A stretch of 64,000 bases of DNA from an uncultured Bacteroidales bacterium (GTDB taxonomy: Bacteria > Bacteroidota > Bacteroidia > Bacteroidales > UBA4417): NCBI GenBank assembly GCA_903879715.1, contig CAIRMR010000030.1, forward strand, positions 1 through 64,000, written 5' to 3'. Shown here piece by piece: positions 1 through 7,452 of the stretch (positions within the stretch are counted from its first letter, which is position 1; the number at the start of each line of letters is the position of its first letter). Position numbers and translations under genes: made by a program. A model generated the notes under the pieces. It ran no database searches. It was given only the letters and a program-made list of their open reading frames with translations, and was not told where the DNA came from.

Positions 1-202
1 CTGATTACAAAAGTAATACCAAATTATTAATATCATTAGTAAATTATGTTAAAATATTTTTAATAATAAATTAAATATTTTTTCAGCCTTTGTATTTAAT
101 TCTTCTTTCACAAATTAATCAATTTTATTTCTATGTTTCATAAGTGCAAAAGAAAATAATATTACAATATGTTTAACTTGATTTCTTAACTATTTTTGCT
201 TT

Positions 203-385
203 ATGCCAATCAAACGATCCAGAGCAACACGTTTTCAACGTAACTTGCGTTACATACTCTCATCCTTTTTTCATCTGTTTATGTCACCAGGTGATCGGCG
301 AGTATTTACTTGGAAAGAAATGATTGTACCCATTTGCATTCTTATTTTAGGGATAATTATTTTATTAATAGCTGAGACGCCATAG
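203..385 (+). CDS. small single-pass membrane protein, unknown function
   Basis: The 60-residue product has a basic N-terminal half (KRSR, RFQRNLR) and a strongly hydrophobic C-terminal stretch (about residues 42-56) that reads as one transmembrane helix. The upstream region is very AT-rich with no Shine-Dalgarno sequence, as is normal in Bacteroidota. I do not recognise a family. It is the first of several small orphan genes at the left of the accessory region. It could be a real small membrane protein or a chance frame; the clear charge asymmetry favours a real gene. Confidence 0.45.
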   Translation: MPIKRSRATRFQRNLRYILSSFFHLFMSPGDRRVFTWKEMIVPICILILGIIILLIAETP

Positions 386-422
386 TATATTTCGCATTTG
401 TGGCAAAGGTTTTTAAAGTCTA

Positions 423-782
423 ATGAACAAAAAAAATCGGAAAATGAAAATAATTGTTTTTATTGATCATTTTTCTTTAACATCTAAATCAATTAGAAAT
501 TATTACAGATTTGTAAAAATAATTGAGAATGAGATCAAAGAGGAATGTCCGTTGATTGAAAAAATAAAATGGCTTATAGATTATTCCTCACTCAATAAAA
601 TTAATTATGAAAGATTAAAATCTGAAATATTTGACTTTGATTTTATTCTTCTTATTTGGGACTCAGCAGAAGCGATAATGTCTTTAGAAATAGTGAACAT
701 TCTTGCCGAAAGTAAAAAGAAAATAGTTAAAACAATACCTGAACTTATAGAATATTACAATCAGAAAACGACAAACAATTAA
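423..782 (+). CDS. hypothetical protein, 119 aa
   Basis: This is a soluble-looking 119-residue protein, rich in Lys, Ile and Glu, with a start region containing KIIVFIDHFSL, which reads like a first beta strand, followed by alternating helix and strand segments and a charged C-terminus. There is no recognisable motif. Base composition is very AT-rich, unlike the core chromosome to the right, in line with acquired DNA. It lies 37 bases behind the small membrane protein and may be co-transcribed with it. No function can be assigned. Confidence 0.5.
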   Translation: MNKKNRKMKIIVFIDHFSLTSKSIRNYYRFVKIIENEIKEECPLIEKIKWLIDYSSLNKINYERLKSEIFDFDFILLIWDSAEAIMSLEIVNILAESKKKIVKTIPELIEYYNQKTTNN

Positions 783-1013
783 TTAAGCCAATAGGCAACA
801 AGGTATCACTTGAAGTAACCTTAAATGCATTTCCAAAACTGGATATGCATTCACATTGGCACAGAAAAGATCATCGTATTTGATCAACTCTTAGCGATAT
901 AATCCTTTGCACCTTAGTAATATTCCCATACGTATAAGAATAATTTTACTAATTCATTTACCTTTTAGCTTTTTTATTTAATTTCATTCTCTCCAATTTT
1001 AATAAAACATTGT
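783..1013. other. gene-free gap with a possible coding remnant
   Basis: No complete gene is visible here. One frame on the plus strand (785-883) reads as a 32-residue peptide ending in a His-rich stretch (MHSHWHRKDHR). It lacks a start codon and could be the tail of a decayed gene, but chance is not excluded. The last 60 bases are T-rich and probably carry the promoter of the operon starting at 1014. Confidence 0.25.
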
Positions 1014-1349
1014 ATGGAATATTCCGAAATTAAATCCGCTTATATTAAAAATCTCCTGCAAGAAACATCTTGGCAGGACCACAAAAAGGTTGATGATCTT
1101 ATAAAACTTCACAACTATATTATTAATCATCCTAAATCATTTATACCTGGTATGCATTATACCCATTTAATGCAACAATATGACAATGAGTTTCTTGTAC
1201 TTTTAAAAGAATATTCTGAACAAGCATATGATATTGAAATTAAAAAAAGAAATGCCTTCAGAGACCGGCTTATAATTGAAGAAAAAAAAGAAGAAGAAAT
1301 CATTGTAAATCAACGAAATGAATGGATAAAAGCTGGAGGTAAGCCATGA
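1014..1349 (+). CDS. first gene of three-gene operon, unknown function
   Basis: The 111-residue product is probably helical. It contains a central segment with aromatic and His residues (PGMHYTHLMQQYDNEF, about residues 45-60) and a highly charged Glu/Lys-rich C-terminal helix ending in NEWIKAGGKP. Its stop codon overlaps the start of the next gene by four bases (ATGA), which signals translational coupling and a joint function. No family is recognised. Because the partner downstream carries a HEPN motif, this protein could be an antitoxin or regulatory partner, but that is inference from gene order only. Confidence 0.6.
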   Translation: MEYSEIKSAYIKNLLQETSWQDHKKVDDLIKLHNYIINHPKSFIPGMHYTHLMQQYDNEFLVLLKEYSEQAYDIEIKKRNAFRDRLIIEEKKEEEIIVNQRNEWIKAGGKP

Positions 1350-2227
1350 TCGAACTTCTTAAATACGCAAACATTTCATTAATCTATACAAAAGACCTTA
1401 CTTTTTATAACCCGGCAGATATTCCAGGTTCAATAAAATTTTGCAAAACACGAGGAATATCCTTCTTACCTGACGAGAATAGGAAATTTTTTTATGAATT
1501 AAATGAAGATATTTTTTTAAAAAGACATATAAATGAAACTAGAGCAGTATGCAATCCTACAGATCCAATTTTCTCAAAAGCTACATTGAAAAAATTTGAA
1601 AACAACAATACTGACAATGTCTTGCTTGTAACGGATGATTCCAGGAATATTGTCGGTGTCGTCCATATAGTTGATTATAATAATGATATTGTCTATTTTG
1701 AACTTTATAAATTGATTTTTGAATATGAGAAAATGTTGCGCGAATATCTTGTAATAAAAGGCTTTTCTAATAAATCCTTTAAGTTATTTATTGATAAGCA
1801 ACAATTAAATAAATCTCTTTCAAGTGATGACAGAAAGTACTGGCGAAAACGACACAAAGAATATTTTGGTAGTACAGTCAATGAAAAATCTACGTACAAT
1901 GAAAGACAATTAATTCTTGGTCCTTTCCAAACATTTTATTTATCTGATTTATTGGAATTTTTCAATTATATTAGTCCACAAGAAATATGTATACCTCAAT
2001 ATGCATCAGATTCTATCAAGAGCTTACGTAACAGAATTGCTCATGGTCATGACATTATAAGCCCAGATATCATAGATACTAAAGAAAATTCAGGCCATCT
2101 TTATGATTTTAAAGGATTATCGAAATTCATTGATCATGCCATTTTATTTTTTAAATCATATGAAAATTTAGAAAACTTATGGCAAGTAGAAAACCATAAA
2201 CAACTTGAACAAATTAAATCATTATGA
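1346..2227 (+). CDS. CBS-like / HEPN-domain protein, putative RNase
   Basis: The 293-residue protein appears to have two parts. Residues about 35-115 look like a CBS-type fold (a segment with ISFLPDENRKFF, then NVLLVTDDSRNIVGVVHIVDY, the usual CBS strand pattern). Residues about 118-270 are helical and contain SLRNRIAHGHD: R228-N-R-I-A-H233 fits the HEPN signature R-x4-H, which in many HEPN proteins forms the active site of an RNase. The preceding helix (FELYKLIFEYEKMLREYL) resembles the first long HEPN helix. It overlaps both neighbours by four bases, so all three proteins are probably made together. HEPN proteins are frequent in toxin-antitoxin and anti-phage systems. The HEPN call is supported by motif and fold pattern; the CBS call is weaker; the role in defence is inference. 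Confidence 0.6.
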   Translation: MIELLKYANISLIYTKDLTFYNPADIPGSIKFCKTRGISFLPDENRKFFYELNEDIFLKRHINETRAVCNPTDPIFSKATLKKFENNNTDNVLLVTDDSRNIVGVVHIVDYNNDIVYFELYKLIFEYEKMLREYLVIKGFSNKSFKLFIDKQQLNKSLSSDDRKYWRKRHKEYFGSTVNEKSTYNERQLILGPFQTFYLSDLLEFFNYISPQEICIPQYASDSIKSLRNRIAHGHDIISPDIIDTKENSGHLYDFKGLSKFIDHAILFFKSYENLENLWQVENHKQLEQIKSL

Positions 2228-2637
2228 TACTTCCCAAAGGCGATTATTGGTATTCAGTCTCTAATGAATTAAAAACAAGGAAACTTACCAAGCCGAACAT
2301 TAAAAAAAATAATGTTTACATATGGGTTCATATTTGTTTTGATCATCAATTTGATCAATACACTTCTCTCTTCAGATATGAAATATATTCTCCAAATTTA
2401 GTTCCCTTTCAACTTTCTGCTGGAGGATTTACATGTACTTCAATTGGAGACTATTGTAAATCAATAGGTTGTGGCAATTATTATTCTATCAAGTATACAA
2501 TAACAGATAAATTCAAAATACCACGTTCAGATTTTGGATCTGCCCAGCAAATAGATGGTGTAGTTGAAATTATTCAGCTTTTGCGCGAACTTTCTAAATA
2601 CAACGACTGGTATCAATATGATTTGAGACACGCTTAA
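2224..2637 (+). CDS. third gene of HEPN operon, unknown function
   Basis: The 137-residue product is rich in Tyr, Ser and Ile and probably mostly beta, with four cysteines including CKSIGCGNYY in the middle (about residues 78-87). No signal peptide or membrane segment is seen. Its ATG overlaps the stop of the HEPN gene by four bases. The family is not recognised. Being the last gene of a three-gene overlapped set, it may be a sensor or partner of the HEPN protein. Confidence 0.55.
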   Translation: MILPKGDYWYSVSNELKTRKLTKPNIKKNNVYIWVHICFDHQFDQYTSLFRYEIYSPNLVPFQLSAGGFTCTSIGDYCKSIGCGNYYSIKYTITDKFKIPRSDFGSAQQIDGVVEIIQLLRELSKYNDWYQYDLRHA

Positions 2638-2689
2638 ACATCTTATATTAATTCCTACCCACGCAGGCTGTGCCGGATGGCTCCATGTG

Positions 2690-2750
2690 TTTTTTCCTGT
2701 CACGGTATTTGCAGAAAAAAGCAAATACACCGAGGCGCGCCAGGAAAAAA
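2690..2750 (+). repeat. nested inverted repeat, left end of structured stretch
   Basis: Ten bases at 2690-2699 (TTTTTTCCTG) are perfectly complementary to 2741-2750 (CAGGAAAAAA). Inside, GTATTTGC (2705-2712) pairs with GCAAATAC (2721-2728) across an A-rich eight-base loop. The palindrome GGCGCGCC sits at 2734-2741. Confidence 0.75.
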
Positions 2751-2771
2751 GCACACTCCACCACCGGCAGC

Positions 2772-2831
2772 TTGCATTTACATAATGTGCTCTTATGGTC
2801 TTGGTAGAAAGCCCATAAGCACACTATGCAA
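2772..2831 (+). repeat. hairpin H1 with loop TTGGTAGAAA
   Basis: There are three stacked stems: TTGCAT/ATGCAA (2772-2777 with 2826-2831), GTGC/GCAC (2787-2790 with 2819-2822) and TTATGG/CCATAA (2793-2798 with 2813-2818). Above them is a T-C mismatch, a C-G closing pair and the loop TTGGTAGAAA at 2801-2810. The same loop recurs in the hairpin at 3250-3283. Confidence 0.75.
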
Positions 2832-3249
2832 AGCAGCCACAGCCTGCTTACCTTCCCACTCTGCCCACTTCCTATGCAGTTGCAAGCCATTCATTACTCG
2901 TCCCTCGTAATCTCATGCCTTTCACTGCACCCACAGCAGCAAATAAGCCTCGTTCCTCTGCTTATCAGCTGCTAAAACCTACCGCACTTTCCAGTTGGAC
3001 AGGAATACAAGCCGGTGAGTTTTTTGTTTACAAGTCAGTTCTACAAGTGACGAGCAGCTATCTGAGTATCCAACACACTTTCCCTATTGCTGCAAGCCGT
3101 GTCTTTCGTCATTCATTCGCTTCTTTCCGTTTCATTTCGTTGCATTCAGTCTGGCAGGTTCGGTCGTAATTCCGTGGACGCATCCTCCGTCAGCGACCAC
3201 TTCATTACTCCCACGCCTAAAGCAAAGCCTCCTTCGTCGGCTCAGCTTT

Positions 3250-3283
3250 TACTTTGCGCCGTTGGTAGAAACCGCGCAAAGTA
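3250..3283 (+). repeat. hairpin H2 with loop TTGGTAGAAA
   Basis: A perfect ten-base stem (TACTTTGCGC at 3250-3259 with GCGCAAAGTA at 3274-3283) carries a C-C mismatch, a G-C closing pair and the loop TTGGTAGAAA at 3262-3271. The geometry is identical to the hairpin at 2793-2818, although the stem sequence differs completely. Confidence 0.8.
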
Positions 3284-4069
3284 CCGGCTTCACCAGCCAG
3301 CCTTCATTCCACTTCATTTCACTACAATACGCTTCTTCATTCCTCATTCCACGCCTTTCGCAACCCCACATCAGCATACCTGTATGGCAGCCAGGTTACT
3401 GCCACCGCACCTTTTTTCGGCTCGCCGGACGCTTCCCTACACACATGCCATGTTACAGCGACCGTCAAGCACGAAAACCCATCACAACGTAACCCGTCTG
3501 TCCATCCAGGCAAGCTGCTAAAACCTCCCCACTTCCTGGTTGACAAGTATCTTTAGCTATTCAGCACCACAAGTACAAGCGGTATTTCGTGTGCGCTATC
3601 GCCCTCCGGTTGCTCGTTACAGCGCATAGCCACAGGCGTGCGGTATTGTAAATATCGTATCGCGTTCCGCTAAGCTCCTTTGCTACGCTTCGCGAAAAAT
3701 GAATACTAAGTACCAGCCTTGCCACGACCCAAGCAGTATTTATTCACCGGCAATGTATTGCTCATTTTTAAAATGTATTGCCGTCTCATTTATACTGCCC
3801 TACGCTGCCCTTATCCTTCACATTTATCATATTTTACAAATCCACACCATCTAATTTTATGTGGAGCTTGCATATTCATTGCCTTCGTTCAAATTATTTT
3901 TGATATGTGGCTAAAGAGGACGATTTTTTTAGGAAAAGAAAAAGGGAAACGAAAAAAATGAAACGAATATAAAGTAGCATTTCAGCAAATTCAAGTACAG
4001 CCTTGCAGCATCACGCTCTTTCATTTGTAGTTTAATATCGCGCTGCAAAGTCTGCCCTTCGGGTGCATT

Positions 4070-4132
4070 CATTATTTTATGCATAACCATAATTCAAGCC
4101 CGTAAGGGCTTTTTTCATGCAATAAAATAATG
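4070..4132 (+). terminator. intrinsic terminator inside a long inverted repeat
   Basis: AAGCCC (4096-4101), loop GTAA and GGGCTT (4106-4111) followed by a T run to 4115 form a rho-independent terminator. It is enclosed by a second inverted repeat, CATTATTTTATGCAT (4070-4084) with ATGCAATAAAATAATG (4117-4132), which matches perfectly apart from one bulged base. It would end a plus-strand transcript coming from the structured stretch. Confidence 0.7.
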
Positions 4133-4275
4133 ACCTGCATACTTGATTTTGCTTCCATGCTTCATTGCCTGATGGTTTCCTTTTTTTCTTTTTTCCCTTT
4201 TTCTATTTTTTCCTAAAAAAATTTTGGAAGGGGTGCTAAAAGAAAGATTGGACTAACCTCCAAAAAACTTTCAAT
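4133..4275. other. leader of the DUF6943-like gene
   Basis: A gene-free, pyrimidine-rich stretch. Its long T/C tracts around 4170-4220 resemble the polypyrimidine leaders of mobile-element genes in this phylum. No clear promoter box is visible. Confidence 0.3.
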
Positions 4276-4707
4276 ATGCAGAAAATCACCACTTACAGCC
4301 CCGATCAAAAGCGAAGCCCTTTCGCATTCTTCATCCTCAATAAAGGAATGAACAGCGGCAAACCAATGGAGCAGCCCTGCCCCAATTGTTTCACCTTCAA
4401 TGCTAAAAGCCAGGAAGAAAAGGACCATAATTTCTGGCTCTGCTTCGGATTATGGCAATCCAAATCTTTGCACCCCTATCTTACCGGTTCTGTAATTCCC
4501 TTTATCCGCCTTCATGATCTAAACCAGGTTATTAACCAGGCATCCGAAAAAGCACAGGCAAGCCCGGCCAGCTTTCAAAAAACAGTCGAAGCCCTCAAAA
4601 TCCTCGATCAACACGAAAAGCAATATCACCGCAACATCCTGCTAATTGCCGAAGCTAAAAAGGCAATTTTCGCCAATTATCGCTCAGTTCCATCCTTCTA
4701 CCGGTAA
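4276..4707 (+). CDS. DUF6943-like mobile-element protein
   Basis: The 143-residue protein opens with a segment rich in Pro, Phe and Asn, followed by LNKGMNSGKP and PCPNCF (about residues 22-41). I recall that pattern from the DUF6943 family of short proteins in Bacteroidota mobile elements and prophages. The rest is helical and ends RSVPSFYR. Function is unknown for the family. It leads a run of three small same-strand genes (4276-5223) with short gaps, probably one transcript. The PCPNC cysteines might bind metal, but a second cysteine pair is missing. Confidence 0.55.
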   Translation: MQKITTYSPDQKRSPFAFFILNKGMNSGKPMEQPCPNCFTFNAKSQEEKDHNFWLCFGLWQSKSLHPYLTGSVIPFIRLHDLNQVINQASEKAQASPASFQKTVEALKILDQHEKQYHRNILLIAEAKKAIFANYRSVPSFYR

Positions 4708-4727
4708 AACATTTAACCCTTCATATT

Positions 4728-4976
4728 ATGACACAATCCGAAGTTATCAGCAGAACCTTCAGGTTCGTTTACAACATCCCTTCTAATTTTATCGAAGAGA
4801 TTTGGTCCGACAGCCCACTCCTGGCCGATCATCTGAAAGCCAAGTTTATAGGCTTTTGCAAATCTGAAGGCTACGCCTCAGCCAATGCCATCCTCAAATT
4901 TTTCTCAGCTATCGACGAATCCAATACCGAGAAATACTGCACATATGCATCCAACTGGATACAGCAGCACAATTAA
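4728..4976 (+). CDS. hypothetical protein, 82 aa
   Basis: A short soluble, helical protein with several aromatic residues (IPSNFIEEIW, ANAILKFFSAI). It lies 20 bases behind the DUF6943-like gene and 25 bases ahead of the zinc-ribbon gene, so the three are probably co-transcribed. No family is recognised. Confidence 0.55.
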   Translation: MTQSEVISRTFRFVYNIPSNFIEEIWSDSPLLADHLKAKFIGFCKSEGYASANAILKFFSAIDESNTEKYCTYASNWIQQHN

Positions 4977-5001
4977 TCCCTAACCCACAAAACCAAATCC
5001 C

Positions 5002-5223
5002 ATGAAAAAGTACTTCAACGATCCTCGCCCTCTTACCGTCAGGTACACCGGCAAATGTGCAGAATGTGGCACAGTCCTCAAAAAAGGCACCTCCGCCTAT
5101 TATTGGCCTTCTGATGGAAAACTCTATTGTTTAAACTGTGGTGAATCCGAATACAGGCAGTTCCTTTCAGCCGCAGCAGATGAAGATGTTTACAATGGAA
5201 TCGGTAATCCTTACGCCTGCTAA
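5002..5223 (+). CDS. small zinc-ribbon protein
   Basis: The 73-residue protein contains two cysteine pairs, CAEC (about residues 19-22) and CLNC (about 43-46), spaced as in zinc ribbons that sense or clip nucleic acid or protein partners. The intervening segment (KKGTSAYYWPSDGKLY) is the typical knuckle-to-knuckle hairpin. It is the third gene of the 4276-5223 run. Its role is unknown; small zinc ribbons of this kind are common in Bacteroidota mobile elements. Confidence 0.65.
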   Translation: MKKYFNDPRPLTVRYTGKCAECGTVLKKGTSAYYWPSDGKLYCLNCGESEYRQFLSAAADEDVYNGIGNPYAC

Positions 5224-5230
5224 AATCAAC

Positions 5231-5242
5231 CTGGCGCGCCAG
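5231..5242. repeat. 12-bp perfect palindrome around GGCGCGCC
   Basis: CTGGCGCGCCAG is a perfect palindrome just behind the zinc-ribbon gene. The same eight-base core occurs at 2734-2741. Such GC-only octamers are rare by chance in this AT-rich stretch. Confidence 0.5.
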
Positions 5243-5278
5243 AAGCCATCATAAGTCCGCAGGGCAGCGGCACTTTTT

Positions 5279-5572
5279 ATGACAACGACAACATTTGACG
5301 GGACTTTTGAATTTACTTCTCCCATTAACCGGGAAAACTCATTCGGACAGGTAAACCTAACCGAAAGCACAAAAAGCCAAATGACCATCAACATCAACCC
5401 CGAAGGCAAAGGTTATGTCCTTTGGGAAATTGACGAACTCGAAATTGAGGAAGGAATCGGACTTTGGTTTCAAGGCAACGAACTCACCGACTATGACGGA
5501 GTATTTGAACTTCCTCCCGAACTTGTCAAATTCCTTTCTCAACAGGGGTATGACATGACATGGGCAGAGTAA
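5279..5572 (+). CDS. hypothetical acidic protein, 97 aa
   Basis: An acidic protein with a beta-rich first half (TTTTFDGTFEFTSPINRE) and a C-terminal part with repeated Glu (ELEIEEGIGLW) that ends in DMTWAE. No signal peptide or motif is recognised. It is followed after 28 bases by an intrinsic terminator, so it ends a transcription unit. Confidence 0.55.
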   Translation: MTTTTFDGTFEFTSPINRENSFGQVNLTESTKSQMTININPEGKGYVLWEIDELEIEEGIGLWFQGNELTDYDGVFELPPELVKFLSQQGYDMTWAE

Positions 5573-5599
5573 ATAATCTAGCCTCATATTAAATATTTC

Positions 5600-5621
5600 G
5601 CCCGGTTTACCGGGCTTTTTT
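5600..5621 (+). terminator. intrinsic terminator
   Basis: GCCCGG (5600-5605), a four-base loop, CCGGGC (5610-5615) and six T form a classical rho-independent terminator behind the 5279-5572 gene. Confidence 0.85.
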
Positions 5622-5787
5622 ATGATCTGAGCTTTTTGGTTTTTATATCATAAACTTCAATGTATTTAAAATACTTCTATATTTGTAAACAATAAAACTT
5701 GACCAAATAATTAAAGCATAATACTGTAGTTTACCTAATATATTTAATGCTAATAATCAGATTAAAGTCTTTTTAATTACTCATCCT

Positions 5788-6036
5788 ATGATAACAATTG
5801 AAATTACCTACAACGGTAAAAAGTACAATGAAATCGGAGATGCCATTACACAAGCTGTAGTTGACATAATTAAAAACAATTTTGAGGAATCCATAAAGCC
5901 ATTTACAGCCGAAATTGAACAACATAATGGATGTGTGAACATTGACATTCCAACCGACTTTAAGAATGCTAAGATCAGTTTTGTCGATTTACCTCCTGAA
6001 TTAATAAGCAGGATTACTGATGCTTTACATCAATAG
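5788..6036 (+). CDS. hypothetical protein, 82 aa
   Basis: A short acidic protein beginning MITIEITYNGKKY, an amphipathic beta-strand start, followed by a helix and ending in PPELISRITDALHQ. No family is recognised. About 165 bases of AT-rich leader separate it from the previous terminator, so it probably has its own promoter. Its 3' end overlaps a small minus-strand frame. Confidence 0.5.
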   Translation: MITIEITYNGKKYNEIGDAITQAVVDIIKNNFEESIKPFTAEIEQHNGCVNIDIPTDFKNAKISFVDLPPELISRITDALHQ

Positions 6037-6163
6037 ATAATTTCGATTTATTGATCTTGTCGAAAATCTCCTGAAGTTCGTTAATTAAGGATTTTGCCCT
6101 GTCTATATCTTTTGATATTTCAGCTAATTCCTTTATTTCAATTTTTAAAACTGTTTGTGACAT
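6014..6163 (-). CDS. possible small coiled-coil protein, 49 aa
   Basis: On the minus strand an ATG at 6163 opens 49 codons that end at 6014. The product reads as one charged amphipathic helix (MSQTVLKIEIKELAEISKD at its start, then INELQEIFDKINKSK), so a coiled coil is likely. Its end overlaps the convergent gene 5788-6036 by 23 bases. The heptad pattern and AT-rich leader support it, but it is short and could be chance. It lies downstream of the terminase genes on the same strand. Confidence 0.4.
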   Translation of the reverse strand: MSQTVLKIEIKELAEISKDIDRAKSLINELQEIFDKINKSKLSIDVKHQ

Positions 6164-6267
6164 AATGCTTAAATTTTTAATTACTAAAAAGAAAAATGAT
6201 TATTGAAATCTGTCTTATACGCATTAACAATTATTGGCTTCACTAAGTTACTAAGGACAGATTAGCA

Positions 6268-7443
6268 CTAGACCCTCCCCACCTTCACCATCCTCTTCCG
6301 ATTTACCATCACTTTAGCTAAACATACGTAACGAACTGCGTCAATCCCATGATTGAATTTATCTATCGGTTCATTTGTTGCTTTTCCTGCCTGGTCCTCT
6401 TTCCACTTATAATTCTTAAACTCCCGGATCAGGTTTACCGAACCCTTGGTGATAAATACCTTATAACGTTTCATAATATCCAGACCGGCTAAAATACTAT
6501 CCTTTCCCTTGAACGTGGCAACCACATTAAAACCCTCTTTCTTAATCTCATAAATGCACTTCGGCTGGTTATCTGCGATAACCTCATCCGTCCATTTCAA
6601 ACCTAATTCACCCAGCCATTTTGCAATATCCTGATTAGTTAATCCCCGGTTGTAGATTAATTCATCAAGATAAAGATCGCCACCGCACAAACCCACCTTT
6701 ATTAATGCTGTCGGGTCATTACTGAAACCAAAATCCATCCCATACACAACCCACTTGCACTCATCCGGGAATGCTTCGCATTGGTCCCAATTCGTGAAGA
6801 TCAAGCCCTTAATTTGTCCTGGCAATCCAAGCCCATAAACCCGCCAGTAATTTTCATCAACATATTTCAGTTGCTCAATCTCTTTCACCACCTCCGCCGG
6901 TAGAAACTCTTTATTGTCTAAGTAAGTAGATTGAATAAACGTACAATCCGGCCGGGGAATCACAAGATCATAGATCCAATGTTCATCCATCGAGGGATTG
7001 TAGTCAATAAATATTTGCTTCTCTGTCCGGATCGACAACTGAATCCAGTCCTCCAGGCTCAATTCGTTCGCCTCATTAATAAAAAGATAGGTTCGCTTCG
7101 CTCCCCTCTTTTTCTGAGGCTGGTCCAGACTCACGAACTCAAACAGGTTCCCGTTCAGATGATAAGTATTCTCAGTCTTATTGTGGAATTTCTCATCATA
7201 CATTTCTGCATTCTTCAAAATTTCAAAGAAATCCCTCATTGCCGACGCTTTCAGCGACGGCATAGTTTTCCGGACAATGGTAAACACAGCCTCAGTTTCT
7301 TCAAACGCCTTCTTAATAATCAAAAGCTGAAGGATCGAATAAGTTTTACCTGACCTGCTGGAGCCCTGATTGACTACTATCTTGGTTGTAGCAGCTTCAT
7401 TCTTCTTAAATACTTTCGATACCCTGAACTCTAAATCTTTCAT
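6268..7443 (-). CDS. terL: phage terminase large subunit (PBSX/TerL type)
   Basis: The 391-residue protein is the motor-nuclease that packages DNA into phage heads. The ATPase half shows Walker A GSSRSGKT (residues 27-34) and Walker B TYLFINEANE (118-127), where Glu follows the hydrophobic strand. The nuclease half (RNase H fold) begins with YGMDFGFSNDPT, giving the first metal-binding Asp at D237, and ends with a conserved NHGIDAVRY, giving the last acidic ligand near residue 370. Length is close to the usual 400-430 of PBSX-type large terminases, so it looks intact. It lies 9 bases behind the small-subunit-like gene on the same strand, and divergent from the capsid genes. Confidence 0.93.
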   Translation of the reverse strand: MKDLEFRVSKVFKKNEAATTKIVVNQGSSRSGKTYSILQLLIIKKAFEETEAVFTIVRKTMPSLKASAMRDFFEILKNAEMYDEKFHNKTENTYHLNGNLFEFVSLDQPQKKRGAKRTYLFINEANELSLEDWIQLSIRTEKQIFIDYNPSMDEHWIYDLVIPRPDCTFIQSTYLDNKEFLPAEVVKEIEQLKYVDENYWRVYGLGLPGQIKGLIFTNWDQCEAFPDECKWVVYGMDFGFSNDPTALIKVGLCGGDLYLDELIYNRGLTNQDIAKWLGELGLKWTDEVIADNQPKCIYEIKKEGFNVVATFKGKDSILAGLDIMKRYKVFITKGSVNLIREFKNYKWKEDQAGKATNEPIDKFNHGIDAVRYVCLAKVMVNRKRMVKVGRV

Positions 7444-7452
7444 GCAGTAGCC

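Larger units (their letters stand above)
2685..4116 (+). ncRNA. candidate large structured non-coding RNA
   Basis: Over 1.4 kb there is no frame with the character of a real protein, and the plus strand is rich in pyrimidines, unlike the AT-rich genes around it. Instead it contains strong nested inverted repeats: 2690-2699 pairs with 2741-2750 around an inner 8-bp hairpin (2705-2712 with 2721-2728); 2772-2831 forms a three-tier hairpin; 3250-3283 forms a 10-bp hairpin; shorter perfect hairpins occur near 3380-3405 and 3430-3450. Two hairpins share the same ten-base loop, and a 14-base sequence (AGCTGCTAAAACCT) occurs twice (2967 and 3513), suggesting an old internal duplication. The stretch ends in a terminator with a GTAA loop (4096-4115), and a UUCG-type hairpin lies near 4055, both favouring a plus-strand transcript. 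It could instead be a replication or transfer origin. Ends are approximate. Confidence 0.4.

Noticed and set aside
2915-3521. Open frames of 77-144 codons on the plus strand of the structured stretch
   Set aside because: They overlap in two frames, are rich in Ser, His, Thr and Phe without hydrophobic periodicity, and follow the inverted repeats rather than protein-like constraints. Such frames arise from C/T-rich DNA.
6207-6263. AATCTGTC...GACAGATT inverted repeat behind the terminase gene, considered as an attachment site or terminator
   Set aside because: Only eight bases with a 41-base spacer and no T run; chance is likely.
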